Source: SVMC01 sp045601345
GTDB taxonomy: Bacteria; Bacillota; Clostridia; Oscillospirales; Oscillospiraceae
Direction of reading: 5' to 3'
Assembly: GCA_045601345.1 (NCBI GenBank)
Contig: JAZRZL010000075.1
Span: 20,101 to 84,100, forward strand
DNA length: 64,000 nt
In this document: positions 1-9,828 of the stretch, one piece after another
How the letters are laid out: every line of letters starts with the position of its first letter
Numbering within the stretch: the stretch's first letter is position 1
Made by a program: the position numbers and the translations under genes
Notes under the pieces: generated by a model
Databases searched by the model: none
Seen by the model: the letters and a program-made list of their open reading frames with translations, nothing else
Told to the model about the DNA's origin: nothing

Positions 1-920
1 TAGTAGCCGGGGTCAATGCCGTAGTCGGCTTTCAACCATTCGCTGCCGGACATGGAGGGGAAATAGCCCGCTTCATTCTGCTGGAGGCTCAGGGTATCGA
101 GCATGGCGGCACTCAGAAGCGCGGCACAGCGGGTGCCCTTGGACTGTCCCTCCATGCTGTTTGCCCCATAGGCGGCAACACAGCGATAAAGAACATTCGT
201 CCCGGTGGGAATATAGTTGTATGCGGCGGGGAAATAATAGCCGTCATAGCACCAGCGTCCATCTCCTGCGTTGCAGTAGGTGGACCAGAGATGCATCACA
301 TTTTCTCTTTCGGTGTCAAGTAAAGCGGGCTCTCCCTCGCCCTTGACCAGTGTATAGTCGCAGACCTCCCCGGCACCCAGATAGGAGCCGTACATCTGGA
401 CACGCCAGCCCTTGCGGGATTTCTGAATGGAGAGAAAGCCTGTGCTGCCAGTCAGTTGGAGGCTGTTATTCTCCAAAGGCTTATAGCCCATGGGAGGATA
501 ATAAAAGAAATCCGCACCTTCTCCGTCAATGTACACGCAAGGGGAATTCAGCTGCATGGTATCAAGCGCCGTGGTCTTCCAGTAGGACGATTCCCGATCA
601 TAGTACCAGATGGTTCCGGCTGTACAGGGAAGCACATCCTCCCGAATCAAATGGTAGCGGGATTCCCGTTTCTGCGCACACATTCTGCCGAAGATCACGG
701 TGCCGGTATCCATTTCATAGCACCGCTCACTTTTCGAAAGATTGCCCAAATAGGATACACTCTCGATCCCTGTTACCTGTGCCTCTCCATTGAAGCGGGA
801 GAAAACCTCCTTCTCTGGCCGGAAGCCCCGGCGAAGAGTGCAAATCAGAAAAAGTGCCGCAACGAGCAGCACAATTGCAGTAAGAAATAAAACCCAGCGC
901 CGTTTGTTCGAATGTTTCAT
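1..920 (-). CDS. Partial membrane-anchored extracellular protein, function unknown
   Basis: The reading frame starts at an ATG at 920 behind AAGGAG and stays open to the window edge, so about 306 N-terminal residues are visible and the stop lies outside. Residues 1-8 are basic (MKHSNKRR), followed by one hydrophobic segment to about residue 28 and then a hydrophilic domain, so the product is probably a type II membrane protein facing outside. The visible C-terminal part has many aromatic residues (CYDGYYFPAAYNYIPTG, RCVAAYGANS), as seen in alpha-toroid or carbohydrate-active proteins, but I do not recognise a family. It has its own promoter at 1080-1108. The start and frame are well supported; the function is not. 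Confidence 0.75.
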   Translation of the reverse strand, partial: MKHSNKRRWVLFLTAIVLLVAALFLICTLRRGFRPEKEVFSRFNGEAQVTGIESVSYLGNLSKSERCYEMDTGTVIFGRMCAQKRESRYHLIREDVLPCTAGTIWYYDRESSYWKTTALDTMQLNSPCVYIDGEGADFFYYPPMGYKPLENNSLQLTGSTGFLSIQKSRKGWRVQMYGSYLGAGEVCDYTLVKGEGEPALLDTERENVMHLWSTYCNAGDGRWCYDGYYFPAAYNYIPTGTNVLYRCVAAYGANSMEGQSKGTRCAALLSAAMLDTLSLQQNEAGYFPSMSGSEWLKADYGIDPGY

Positions 921-1079
921 AATTTTTTCTCCTTAAACTGAAAGAACCCTAGCTCTGTCTTCCGCCTCCCAGTTGCATAGCATTTGCAGAAAAATGCAAA
1001 TGATCTTCATTATCTTTCAGGATTTTCTTCCAGTTTTTTCTATTTTTTTGCCGTTTCATACAGTTTATTATTTTTGTTT

Positions 1080-1108
1080 ATCGTAGCATATGGAGTGCAT
1101 CATGTCAA
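1080..1108 (-). promoter_or_regulatory. Sigma-A type promoter for the partial gene at 1-920
   Basis: On the minus strand TTGACA (1108-1103) is followed after 17 bases by TACGAT (1085-1080). The leader to the ATG at 920 would be about 150 nt. It includes a small hairpin from facing GCATTTG/AAATGC stretches near 985-1005. Confidence 0.6.
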
Positions 1109-1126
1109 GAAGGGAGATCGCATAAG

Positions 1127-1395
1127 CTGTGGTAATTGAATGTGTTAAGAAAATATGGACATCGGGTACGTTATGTCAACTGCGCACAACAGGGCAGTGG
1201 GCGGTTTTCCATGGCAGTAAATTAACAAGCCCTTGGTAGGCGGCGGATGAGGTTGGCTTCCTAAGATTGAGCGCTTCCTATGTTAGGAAGGTTTTCGGTT
1301 TTGGCAGTGCATCCAATGACCTCTTCCTTGGCTTCTACCGCCATTGGAGACGGTTCGTCTGTTCATAATTTGTTCACTCATTCAATTGCTGTGTA
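1127..1395. repeat. MITE-like palindromic repeat, copy A (both ends present)
   Basis: The left end reads GTGGTAATTGAATGTGTTA and the right end, reverse complemented, ACACAGCAATTGAATGAGT, giving terminal inverted repeats. The interior carries the family landmarks: GGCAGTAAATTAACA, GTAGGCGGCGGATGAGGT, a TTCCTATGTTAGGAA palindrome and CCAATGACCTCTTCC. It shows no open frame of its own and fills most of the gap between two minus-strand genes. Confidence 0.8.
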
Positions 1396-1485
1396 GCATA
1401 AGTTTCATAAGTGCATTTTGCTGTTGAGACCATTCGGGATTTAGGTGCAGCCGGCTGATTGCCGCGCCTCTTGTGTTTCTCTGCT

Positions 1486-1519
1486 AAAAAAGCCGCAGCC
1501 GGAATATACCGACTGCGGC
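1486..1519 (-). terminator. Rho-independent terminator of the 2,259-residue gene
   Basis: On the minus strand GCCGCAG and CTGCGGC form a stem extended by CGG/CCG pairs, followed by six T residues. It lies about 35-70 bases after the stop codon of the gene ending at 1554. Confidence 0.85.
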
Positions 1520-1553
1520 CTGATCGGGTTATATGATTTTACTATGAGAATGC

Positions 1554-4500
1554 TTACTTTGCAGCGCTCTGTGCCAAATCGGTATAGACGGTAACTGTCT
1601 CACCGGCGGCGTTCAGGCATTTAAGATAGCCAACAGCGTAGAGATCCTTCAAGGCCGTGCCGGCGCTCAGGTTCAGATTCAGGGTATAGCTGCCGGTGGT
1701 GCGGACTGCGGCTACGGTGTTGCTTCTGATATTGCTGCCATCCACATTTTCCAGCGCCAAGCTTTCAGAACGGGTCGGGTCATAGGTTCTCACAAAACCG
1801 GCCTCCACGGGCTGATAGCCGCGTGAAAGCTCCCAGCGGACAATCAGCTTGAGCTGCTGGCCGCCGCCGGCAAGGTCAATTCTGTCCGTAATCTCCAGAG
1901 ACACCAGCGGCATAAGCTGCACAGGCACTGCCTCATAATGTGCGACGATTACTGTATTGCTCTTGAGATAGAACTTATAGGCTACAGAATCGCTGACCTT
2001 TTTTCCGTTGAGATACCAGCCGGAGAAGAACTTCCCCTGCTCTGGCTCTGCGGCCTGCACGGTAATAAGATCATTATAGCGATACTGGCCATCCTTTTTA
2101 AGGCCGCCAATGATCGAACCGTTGGTTATATTCAATGAATAAACAGCTTGATCTACCTTCGTGGTAGAGAATTCTGTTTCACCGATTGTGACGCAGGCCG
2201 TGTAGGTCACATAGCCTTCCGGCACAGGCGAAGCGCTCACCGTAGCGGGAAGAATCTGTTCCCCTTCATCGCAATCGGCACACCTGCAAATGGCCTCGGC
2301 ATAATAACCGCCGTTGGTGAGCGTCCAATTCCAATAGGCAACGCCGGTATAGCGGTGCTCATGCACAGGAGTAAGCGTATAGGTAAAGTACACCACATCG
2401 CTATCCTGCTTTCCGTCCTCCGCAGCATAGGCTGTCAAGGTAACGGTCATAGGATTTGCGTCATCGTCCCAATCAATTTCAATAGGCTCAGTATAGACAG
2501 CCGCTTCGCCGCCATGCAGGGTGTAGGTAATTTTCGCATTTTCAGCTGCGGACAGCACCAGCTTAACCGAATGCTTGTCTTGTACACGAACCGTCACCGT
2601 GTCACCGCTGTCCGCATCCATTGCAATGCCGTTGACAATCAGGTTGGCAGTCGGCTGCATTGCCTGCGGGGTAGGCTGTACCCAGATGGAAGCAGCAACC
2701 GTAGTGACTGTATCAAGCGTATAGATATCGGAGGACAAAGTTCCCGTGGCCATAATATTATAGCCATTCAAGCTGGCGGTATATGCTTCCAGCGTCCAAT
2801 CAATGACATCTACCTCATCCACCGTATTATCCGCCAGCTTCGCAGTGACCTTTGCAGGGAGTGCCTGAATGATCTCCTCCTCGGTACTGCCGTAGGGCAT
2901 CGGCGCAACAGTGGGCATCATGACCTCTGTTACCGGGGTGGCCGCTGTAGTCGGAAAGGTAATCATCAGCTTCGTGACCAAATCTCCCTCTTTTTCTGCG
3001 GTGCAGACAGCAGGAATGACTGTGCCATCTTCGGTGATAACCTTATACACCACATCTGATGCGAGAATAAAGCTGCCGGAGAGCGCCACGGTCTGCGGAA
3101 CCTGCTGATCGACAATCATGCCGCCCTGCATATTCTCCCGGTCTATGGTCAGGGTAGCCGTATAGTCGGTATTGTAATACGCCGTGGTTTTTGAAGATGT
3201 CCCCGTGGGAGACCACGTAGCACGGATGCCATCGGTCACTGCCCAGTTATTTTCAATCGTAGCGACACAGCTCACATATTCGGGCAGCTTTTCGCCTCCG
3301 GCAGGAGCCGTGCTAAACACAATCGCCAGATTATGGATCACCGGCTTGTAGCTTAGTGTCAGATCAATATCGCCGTCCGGCATGGTAAAGAACAGGATAC
3401 CGTCTTCAATAGAAATATCCTCTATCGCAATTCCCGCAGCATCCATCACTTCCATAAATTGCTCTGCCGTAACAGCAGGAATGGGAAGCGCTGCTTCCTC
3501 GTATGCCGCACAGCAATAGGTGATGGTAGAGGAACCGACCGAGAAATTGGTAGCGGCAGAAGTGTTGCTGTCGATGGCATGGATGTTAATCTTATGTATC
3601 TGCGCGGGCTGATAGCCATCAATGTAGCAGCCTACCTGCACCACAGCGCTGCCGTCGGCATGGACGATGCCGTTCAGGTCGTAATAAATGGGATGTATTT
3701 GAATTCCTATGCCATTGCGATTACTCACACGAGCATCTATTTGGACATTGAGCGCAGAATCGAAAGGCACAAGTGCATCATTCTGCGGCTGGCCGATGTA
3801 GACAAGCTCCTTTGCCTCATCCACCGGCAGAGAAACGGTAGCAATTGCGATCTCGTTATTCTCACCCATTGTCCATGTAACAGGTACAGTTACCTGCTTA
3901 TCGGTGTATACCTCCGCGCCCAGTGCCTTTACAGCAGTCAGTGTTGCTGTTTTTGGCAGAGTTTGGCTGCCTTCGACCTCATCAAGCGTCAGCTTTACGG
4001 CATTGCTCTTTTCAAAGTAATTTGCGCGGAGAATATACCGTGCATTGTCAGAAATGCACAGGGTATTGGAACGGGCATTCAGATCCAGCCCCACCAGTTT
4101 TGTCATATCCCCCGTAACGACTTCCCAATTCTTAAAGGTCATGGTCTCTACAGCAGGTGCTTCCAGCGTGAAGGGTTCATCTGTCTCATAGCTGATCACC
4201 TGTGTCAGAGTTCCGCCATTGCCATCAGGATAGATACACAGTACGCGCTGATCCTCCGCCACTGTGATGCCGATCTCATGGGTTGCGCTGCGAATTCCAT
4301 CGTGGATAGCATAAGTATGTAAGGTAAACGCTGCGCCCGCTTCGCTGAACAGCGAGATCGGGCCGCAGTAGGGATGCCAATCGGTATCCGAGACGTGATC
4401 GCCCAGCTTCTGATAGAAAATACCGGCACCGTTATCCGTATCGTTGGGGACACGCAGGGTAAGCCTTGGATCAGAGCCGGAAACGAAAATACTTGCCTCG

Positions 4501-7500
4501 TTCTCTTCCCCGGTGTTCGGTGCTTCGACGGAAGATACCGTGGCACACGTGTCCATAACCACAAATCCGGTCTCATTCTGATAGTAGTCATCATAGCTTC
4601 GAATCCACGCCAAATCAATGGAAGGATTGTGGTTGGCAAGAATGCGGGAAATATTATAAACCAGTGTACCAAGAACATCGTTGCCCGTTTTTTTGTAATC
4701 ATCTCTTACATAGTCTAAAAGCAGACAGCCTGCGACCTTGGAGTATTTTTTCAGCACGGCAATCTGTTCATCGGAGAAAATATCCTGAAGGAACACATAG
4801 CCCTTAGAGCGATCTGTCTGATACCGATCGGCAACCTCTTCGTCCTCCAGCTCTTTTTCCGTCGGTACACTGATGGCCGACCAAACGGTATCTATCAGCT
4901 CTTCCTCCGTTTTGGCAAAGAAGCTCATGCAAATATCGGTAATGGTGGCAACGCCAAGGCCAACCACAGCTCCCAAAATATTACCGAATCCGGGCACAAA
5001 GGAACCGGCTGCCGCACCGGTCGCAATAGCAGCTGCACAGACCTCAAGGCTGTCCTGCGCTTGGAGGTAATCAAAATAGTAATCCGTGGCATCAAAGCGA
5101 TCCTCCAATGTGCTGAGAAGCTCCATCAGCCCATCACTCTGTTCGGATGTCATATTCAGCAGTACACCCGCGATGTTGGCGATTGCGGTCTCCGGGGTAT
5201 CATCTCCCAAAGCGACCTGTGAGAAGCTCATGCGGTACAGCTTGTCAATTATGACAATCACCGTTTCTTCTTCATTGTTTTCGTTAACAACCACATCCTC
5301 ATATCCGACGAAGTTCATGGATTTGTCCTGGAGATCTCCCAAAAAGTAGGGAATAAAGTCGGCTGTATTGCGTTTATCTGACGGAATACTGGTCATGAAG
5401 CTGCTGTCTTCATCAAGCATTTGCCAGCCATAGCTGCCAAAGAGCGTGTTGCCGAAATAGGAAATGGTTGCCGTATGGAAGTAGTCATTGAAAATGGTAT
5501 CATGGCCGTCAATACACTTGAGCTGCTGGAGCATCTTCTGCTTCTGCGTATTGTAGTTGCCAGCACCCACCTTGAATGCGCTGTTATCGCGCCATGTCTT
5601 AAAGGTATGCTCCACGGCGCTTTTTGCGTCTTCCCCGATCACATAATATTTGCCGGTGCTGCTCTTCGGCGCTGTCGCATTTGGTTCACCCGGGATATAG
5701 TGATCCACACCGTAGCGATGGAAGCCCATGGCAGAGGGTGCCACCTGCGGAACCAAATCGCCGTTGTTGATGATATTGTGAATGCAGAAATACTTCTCGG
5801 TATTTTCGCGGACAGTGCTCATACCGCCCTGCGGTGCCTCAAAGGTATAGATAAAGGAACGCTGACCCTCCGTATCGAAATGATCCACAATCCGTGCGCC
5901 GGTCAGGTTGCTGGTTGCACCGGCACGGGAGAAACCGGCTACCCAGAAAATGGTATTTTCATCATTGCCGTCAATGCCCCTGTCCTTCATGTAGTGGGTC
6001 AGTTCGCTAAAGACCGTATCTGCCGCAGAAGCAAAGCCCTTGGCCTCGCCTTCAAAGCCAACGGTCATGTTGCTTACCCATTCCTGCTCATAGTTGGAAC
6101 CGCGCACACCGATGATGACCAGCTTCTTCTGCTCGTCACCTAAGGAAATATCCTTGCTGCCGATGGCCACACCGATGGTGAATTTCCCGGGCTTCTGAAT
6201 GTTGGAATCATTCAGGTAAATGTCACTTTCCTTCACACCAATATCGCTGAGGAACTGGCGAATATTGTTGGATTTGACTGGATAGAAGGTTCCGTTTCCG
6301 TCGCTGTTATAAAGCACGGCATCCTTGCTGCCATCGTTGGAGTAGAAGGCCGAGATTGCCAGATGCATGGAGGCCGTTGACAGATGGGTGTCATAGTTTT
6401 TCGGGTCACGGTCAAAATAGCCATCAGAGTAGAAGAAGGTACTGGTGATGTCCTTCGTGGCATCATCCAGCGCGGGGAACTCCGCCACACCCTGATAGAG
6501 GGGATAGCTGCGTCCATTCTCGCTGATGTAGGGGTCTGCCAGCTTTCTCGTGCGGCTGTTGGTGTTCGTGATATCATTGTTCGGTACCAGGACGGTGGTA
6601 GGGATGGCCGGGTACTTCCGAGCGATATAATTCGCACTGTTTTCCCCTTTGACCAGCTTCAGAATTTGATCCGTGTATGCCACATGATAGCCGTTATCAT
6701 CGGAATAGAACATCCGCTCATCGTATTCACCTGCGACCTTGGTAATGTCTGTTGCAGCACCGCTCATCCAGAGCCAAACCTCCGAGCCTTTGGTGAGGGA
6801 GGGGTAGAGGCGGGCATACATGGTGTTATAATAACCCAGATAAAGATCATCCTTCGACTTTTCATCGGAGCTATTGTTCTTGATGATGCACTTGCCGCTC
6901 AGCGCCATATTTACAGTACCCAGCACATACACACCGCCGCCGGACCAGCCATCGGTATAGCTGTAGTTTCCTGTAACTGTCACATCGCGCAGCTCGCAGC
7001 CGTCGTTGTCTACAAACACGCCGCCACCCTCACTGCGGGACCAGTTCTTCCAGATATTGCAGTTGGCTAGTGTGATATGCTCCATATTCAGGAGAATGCC
7101 CGCACCTCTGCCGCACCAGGTAGCATTCAGGCCAAAGCCCAGCGCAAGGTTCTTGATGAGGTTCAGACCGCTGACGCTTACCTTGTCATCATCTACATAG
7201 ATACCGCCGCCACCGCCGTCAAAGTCACTGTTGGTGACAATGTTATAGGCCAAGGTACTGGTTTTACCGGCTGTGCTGATGTGCTTGGAGCTGCTGTTTT
7301 CCGTGCGGCTCCAGAACGGATTGTGGTCTCCGTTCATATTGGCATAAGGATTTGCGGTATAGGTCATGATTTCCCAGTTCGCGGGGTATTCGGGGTCATT
7401 TGGCTCCAGACACTGGGCATCACCGGCAATGACTGCGCCTTCACCGTCAATGGCAATACCGCCGCCATTATCATAGCCCAGATTGTAGTCCACATGGCTG

Positions 7501-8333
7501 CGCGTCATATAGACCTTGCAGTAATCGCCGCCGATGTAAATGCCGCCGCCATCATCATCCTCTGCATTGTTGTAGGCAATCCGGCTGTCCACAAGCGTGA
7601 GCTTCTGATAGTTCTTGGACATGGCAATGCCGCCGCCGCTGTTATCGGCAATGTTGCCCGCAACGGTTACATCATACAGCGCAACATTGGCCTTTTCGCC
7701 GCTCATATGGATGCCGCCGCCCGCATCACTGCTCCAACCGCCGCAAAGAAGGCCACCGCTGACAGGATAGGCCGCATCATTGTTCTTATAGCAGACCTCT
7801 CTTTCATCATAATCAAAATAGCAAAGATGCCAGACCAAATTTCTGGAGGCCGTACCGCTTCGCTGCGCCAGACCGGAATTGTCAAAATAGGTACCGGCAA
7901 TCTTTTCCTCGCTGTCCTCGGGCATCGTGACGGTATCCCCGTCAAGCGTCCATGCCTGTCTGCCGCCGTAAACCGTCAGGGCTGCATTGGCACGCACATC
8001 GAAAATAGCACCGTCACTATGCTCTGTACTATTTTGCCGGTAAAGCTTATGTCCATTCAGCTCCACCGTGCGGCTGCCGCTCCCCACATTTAACCGTGAG
8101 GACATATGCTTGTCTGCCAAAAGACCGACCGTATCACCGTTACGTGACGCATTCCAAGCGGCTAAAAAGTCTGCGTAATAGGAGATTTTCCCGCTTTGCG
8201 CATCAATACGATAGGCCTTTTGCGGGTCGGAATCCGCTGCCTGCACTGGGAGGGAAAAAAGCGATATTGCCATACACATTGCCAGCAACAGACTGATCCC
8301 GCGCCTCCAATAATTTTTTCTGTTTTTTTTCAT
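1554..8333 (-). CDS. Giant secreted beta-helix/lipase-like multidomain protein
   Basis: A 2,259-residue secreted protein with a signal peptide at residues 1-32 (basic MKKNRKNYWRRG, hydrophobic core, VQAA cleavage). Residues about 190-500 repeat NSGGGI/DGGGIYI motifs typical of right-handed beta-helices. Residues about 690-890 look like a class-3 lipase: VIIGVRGSN, nucleophile motif AGFSRAG (Ser802), NNGDLVPQ (Asp859) and FHRYGVDHY (His878). After that come long Ig-like or Big-type stretches, a chitobiase-C-like segment, a CRCADC repeat near 2017 and an InlB-like repeat near 2070-2140 (FFSGWYLNGKKV). No SLH, LPXTG or dockerin is visible at the C-terminus, so how it is retained is unclear. A GAAGG ribosome site precedes the ATG. 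The substrate is unknown; the hydrolase call comes from the spacing of the triad. Confidence 0.8.
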   Translation of the reverse strand: MKKNRKNYWRRGISLLLAMCMAISLFSLPVQAADSDPQKAYRIDAQSGKISYYADFLAAWNASRNGDTVGLLADKHMSSRLNVGSGSRTVELNGHKLYRQNSTEHSDGAIFDVRANAALTVYGGRQAWTLDGDTVTMPEDSEEKIAGTYFDNSGLAQRSGTASRNLVWHLCYFDYDEREVCYKNNDAAYPVSGGLLCGGWSSDAGGGIHMSGEKANVALYDVTVAGNIADNSGGGIAMSKNYQKLTLVDSRIAYNNAEDDDGGGIYIGGDYCKVYMTRSHVDYNLGYDNGGGIAIDGEGAVIAGDAQCLEPNDPEYPANWEIMTYTANPYANMNGDHNPFWSRTENSSSKHISTAGKTSTLAYNIVTNSDFDGGGGGIYVDDDKVSVSGLNLIKNLALGFGLNATWCGRGAGILLNMEHITLANCNIWKNWSRSEGGGVFVDNDGCELRDVTVTGNYSYTDGWSGGGVYVLGTVNMALSGKCIIKNNSSDEKSKDDLYLGYYNTMYARLYPSLTKGSEVWLWMSGAATDITKVAGEYDERMFYSDDNGYHVAYTDQILKLVKGENSANYIARKYPAIPTTVLVPNNDITNTNSRTRKLADPYISENGRSYPLYQGVAEFPALDDATKDITSTFFYSDGYFDRDPKNYDTHLSTASMHLAISAFYSNDGSKDAVLYNSDGNGTFYPVKSNNIRQFLSDIGVKESDIYLNDSNIQKPGKFTIGVAIGSKDISLGDEQKKLVIIGVRGSNYEQEWVSNMTVGFEGEAKGFASAADTVFSELTHYMKDRGIDGNDENTIFWVAGFSRAGATSNLTGARIVDHFDTEGQRSFIYTFEAPQGGMSTVRENTEKYFCIHNIINNGDLVPQVAPSAMGFHRYGVDHYIPGEPNATAPKSSTGKYYVIGEDAKSAVEHTFKTWRDNSAFKVGAGNYNTQKQKMLQQLKCIDGHDTIFNDYFHTATISYFGNTLFGSYGWQMLDEDSSFMTSIPSDKRNTADFIPYFLGDLQDKSMNFVGYEDVVVNENNEEETVIVIIDKLYRMSFSQVALGDDTPETAIANIAGVLLNMTSEQSDGLMELLSTLEDRFDATDYYFDYLQAQDSLEVCAAAIATGAAAGSFVPGFGNILGAVVGLGVATITDICMSFFAKTEEELIDTVWSAISVPTEKELEDEEVADRYQTDRSKGYVFLQDIFSDEQIAVLKKYSKVAGCLLLDYVRDDYKKTGNDVLGTLVYNISRILANHNPSIDLAWIRSYDDYYQNETGFVVMDTCATVSSVEAPNTGEENEASIFVSGSDPRLTLRVPNDTDNGAGIFYQKLGDHVSDTDWHPYCGPISLFSEAGAAFTLHTYAIHDGIRSATHEIGITVAEDQRVLCIYPDGNGGTLTQVISYETDEPFTLEAPAVETMTFKNWEVVTGDMTKLVGLDLNARSNTLCISDNARYILRANYFEKSNAVKLTLDEVEGSQTLPKTATLTAVKALGAEVYTDKQVTVPVTWTMGENNEIAIATVSLPVDEAKELVYIGQPQNDALVPFDSALNVQIDARVSNRNGIGIQIHPIYYDLNGIVHADGSAVVQVGCYIDGYQPAQIHKINIHAIDSNTSAATNFSVGSSTITYCCAAYEEAALPIPAVTAEQFMEVMDAAGIAIEDISIEDGILFFTMPDGDIDLTLSYKPVIHNLAIVFSTAPAGGEKLPEYVSCVATIENNWAVTDGIRATWSPTGTSSKTTAYYNTDYTATLTIDRENMQGGMIVDQQVPQTVALSGSFILASDVVYKVITEDGTVIPAVCTAEKEGDLVTKLMITFPTTAATPVTEVMMPTVAPMPYGSTEEEIIQALPAKVTAKLADNTVDEVDVIDWTLEAYTASLNGYNIMATGTLSSDIYTLDTVTTVAASIWVQPTPQAMQPTANLIVNGIAMDADSGDTVTVRVQDKHSVKLVLSAAENAKITYTLHGGEAAVYTEPIEIDWDDDANPMTVTLTAYAAEDGKQDSDVVYFTYTLTPVHEHRYTGVAYWNWTLTNGGYYAEAICRCADCDEGEQILPATVSASPVPEGYVTYTACVTIGETEFSTTKVDQAVYSLNITNGSIIGGLKKDGQYRYNDLITVQAAEPEQGKFFSGWYLNGKKVSDSVAYKFYLKSNTVIVAHYEAVPVQLMPLVSLEITDRIDLAGGGQQLKLIVRWELSRGYQPVEAGFVRTYDPTRSESLALENVDGSNIRSNTVAAVRTTGSYTLNLNLSAGTALKDLYAVGYLKCLNAAGETVTVYTDLAQSAAK

Positions 8334-8399
8334 GAATGGTTCTACCTTCTTTCTTAAATTTCATCCTTGCCCCGGGGAAATCCATGGTCTCATAGTGTC

Positions 8400-8427
8400 A
8401 TTATATCATTTTTTTAAGCGTTGGCAA
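8400..8427 (-). promoter_or_regulatory. Promoter of the giant secreted protein gene
   Basis: On the minus strand TTGCCA (8427-8422) and TATAAT (8405-8400) are separated by 16 bases. The leader to the ATG at 8333 is about 60 nt. Confidence 0.6.
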
Positions 8428-8504
8428 TAAAATCCTGCGGATTGCAGAACAAAATTTTGATGAAATTAATTAAATTTCTTTTCCTTTCAAGATTGTGCCG
8501 AACA

Positions 8505-8646
8505 GCACGGTAATTGAATGCCCTGCCAAAACAGAAAATCTTCCTAACATAGAAAGCGCTCCGTCTTAGAAAGCCAACCTCATCCGCCGCCTGCGGGCGG
8601 CACCGGCAAGGGCGGTTAACTTAACGCCATTGAAAACCGTCCCCTC
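8505..8646. repeat. MITE-like repeat, copy B (internally deleted)
   Basis: Starts with the family terminus CACGGTAATTGAATG, then jumps to the interior CCTGCCAAAACAGAAAATC, CCTCATCCGCCGCCTGCGGG and the core end TTAACTTAACGCCATTGAAA. The opposite outer terminus is missing. Confidence 0.75.
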
Positions 8647-8747
8647 CATAAAAAGGGAATCTTGGGTAGACTTCCAATCCAATATAGATTATACTTGTCA
8701 TTAGTGATTCCCATTATATTACCCGGAATTAAAGGAGGAACATCCAT

Positions 8748-9326
8748 ATGGATGCCCATACGAACGATATTGCCGCAAAGCTTCGCCGGTGGGAAACCTA
8801 TCTTACGAATTATCGGCTTCCTGATTGGGAGGAAATTCCAAACTTTGGCCTTTATATGGAGCAGGTTTTGCAGCTTCTTACAGATTATCTCGACTATCTG
8901 CCCCCGGAATTGAAGGCAGAGCAGTTTATCACTGCCGCGACCGTCAACAATTATGTCCGCAACCGCTATATGCCCAGCCCGCAGAAGAAAAAATACTATC
9001 GTGTTCACATTGCCTATCTGGTCATGATCTGCTCTCTCAAGCAGCGGCTGAATATTTCCACAATCCACAGAATGATCCCCATGGGTATTCCAGAGGAACA
9101 GGTGAAGTCCATCTACACCTCCTATGTGACCCAGCATAGAACCACCGCGAAATACTTTATTGAGCAGGTCAAGGTCATCGCCGCCCCCATTCTGGGGCAC
9201 CCGGAGCGACAAACAGAGGATTCCGTTGATAACGGAAACGATCTCATCTCCATTTCCGCTATCACCAGCTGCCTGTCAGGTCTTTTGGCGGAGAAGCTTC
9301 TTTATCTCAGCGACATCTATAAATAA
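8748..9326 (+). CDS. DUF1836 domain protein, putative transcriptional regulator
   Basis: A 192-residue protein matching the DUF1836 pattern common in Firmicutes: RLPDWEEIPNFGLYMEQVL near residues 22-42, TAATVNNYVRNRYMPSP (an HTH-like segment) near 62-78, and KKKYYRVHIAYLVMICSLKQ near 80-99. Family members are thought to be DNA-binding regulators related to MerR-like folds, but targets are unknown. The ATG at 8748 follows AAAGGAGG at a good distance. It is monocistronic: a repeat lies upstream and a long hairpin downstream. Confidence 0.85.
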   Translation: MDAHTNDIAAKLRRWETYLTNYRLPDWEEIPNFGLYMEQVLQLLTDYLDYLPPELKAEQFITAATVNNYVRNRYMPSPQKKKYYRVHIAYLVMICSLKQRLNISTIHRMIPMGIPEEQVKSIYTSYVTQHRTTAKYFIEQVKVIAAPILGHPERQTEDSVDNGNDLISISAITSCLSGLLAEKLLYLSDIYK

Positions 9327-9329
9327 AAG

Positions 9330-9389
9330 AGAATCAGGGACAGAACGATTTTCTCGGCAAAACCGAAAAATAGCTCTGTCCCCGATTCT
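9330..9389 (+). terminator. Long hairpin downstream of the DUF1836 gene
   Basis: AGAATCAGGGACAG pairs with CTGTCCCCGATTCT across an inner TTCTCGG/CCGAAAA stem. It begins a few bases after the stop. There is no strong T-run, so it may be an RNA-stabilising hairpin or a relative of the GGGGACGG-type inverted repeats at 17.1 and 53.1 kb. Confidence 0.5.
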
Positions 9390-9765
9390 GTACGGGGAAA
9401 ATATAAAAGGAGAAAATAATTGTGGGTATGTTCTTTGTTGTTTTTCCAATTCCAGAGGTCGTGTTGAAATCAGAAAAGGCAACAAAAACCAGAATCTCGG
9501 AATCTGCAGCTAAGCATTCTCTTAATAACCGCACCTCAAGAGATGGACAAAGTATAGCAAAAAATCGTCAAAAAGTCAATTGCTTTAATGGAAAAAAATG
9601 GGTAATTTATGGCAATAATTCTGTTGCGCTTGGAAACGAAGCTGTAATCCTGTTAAAAATGGATTGCAATATGCACGAACGCTTTATATATATCTGTATG
9701 CAACCTGTCTCAGTACAGGTACACGCATAGACATAGGAAAATTTTTTCAAAATCGAAACAAAAGG
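9390..9765. other. Non-coding stretch before the SLH gene
   Basis: A + strand open frame at 9422-9730 lacks a ribosome site and any recognisable domain. I see no convincing gene here. Confidence 0.5.
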
Positions 9766-9794
9766 TTGTCAAAGGTAACAAAACAGTGTATACT
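9766..9794 (+). promoter_or_regulatory. Promoter of the cysteine-peptidase-like SLH operon
   Basis: TTGTCA (9766-9771) and TATACT (9789-9794) are separated by exactly 17 bases. The leader to the ATG at 9829 is about 28 nt. Confidence 0.7.
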
Positions 9795-9828
9795 ATTAAA
9801 GATTATGACCTGAAAGGAAGATTTCTTT

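Noticed and set aside
2148..8093. Several 200-340 codon plus-strand frames opposite the giant secreted gene
   Set aside because: Antisense shadows of a GC-rich coding region with clear minus-strand domains.
9422..9730. 102-codon plus-strand frame before the SLH operon
   Set aside because: No ribosome site, no family features, low-complexity composition; the promoter at 9766 serves the next gene.
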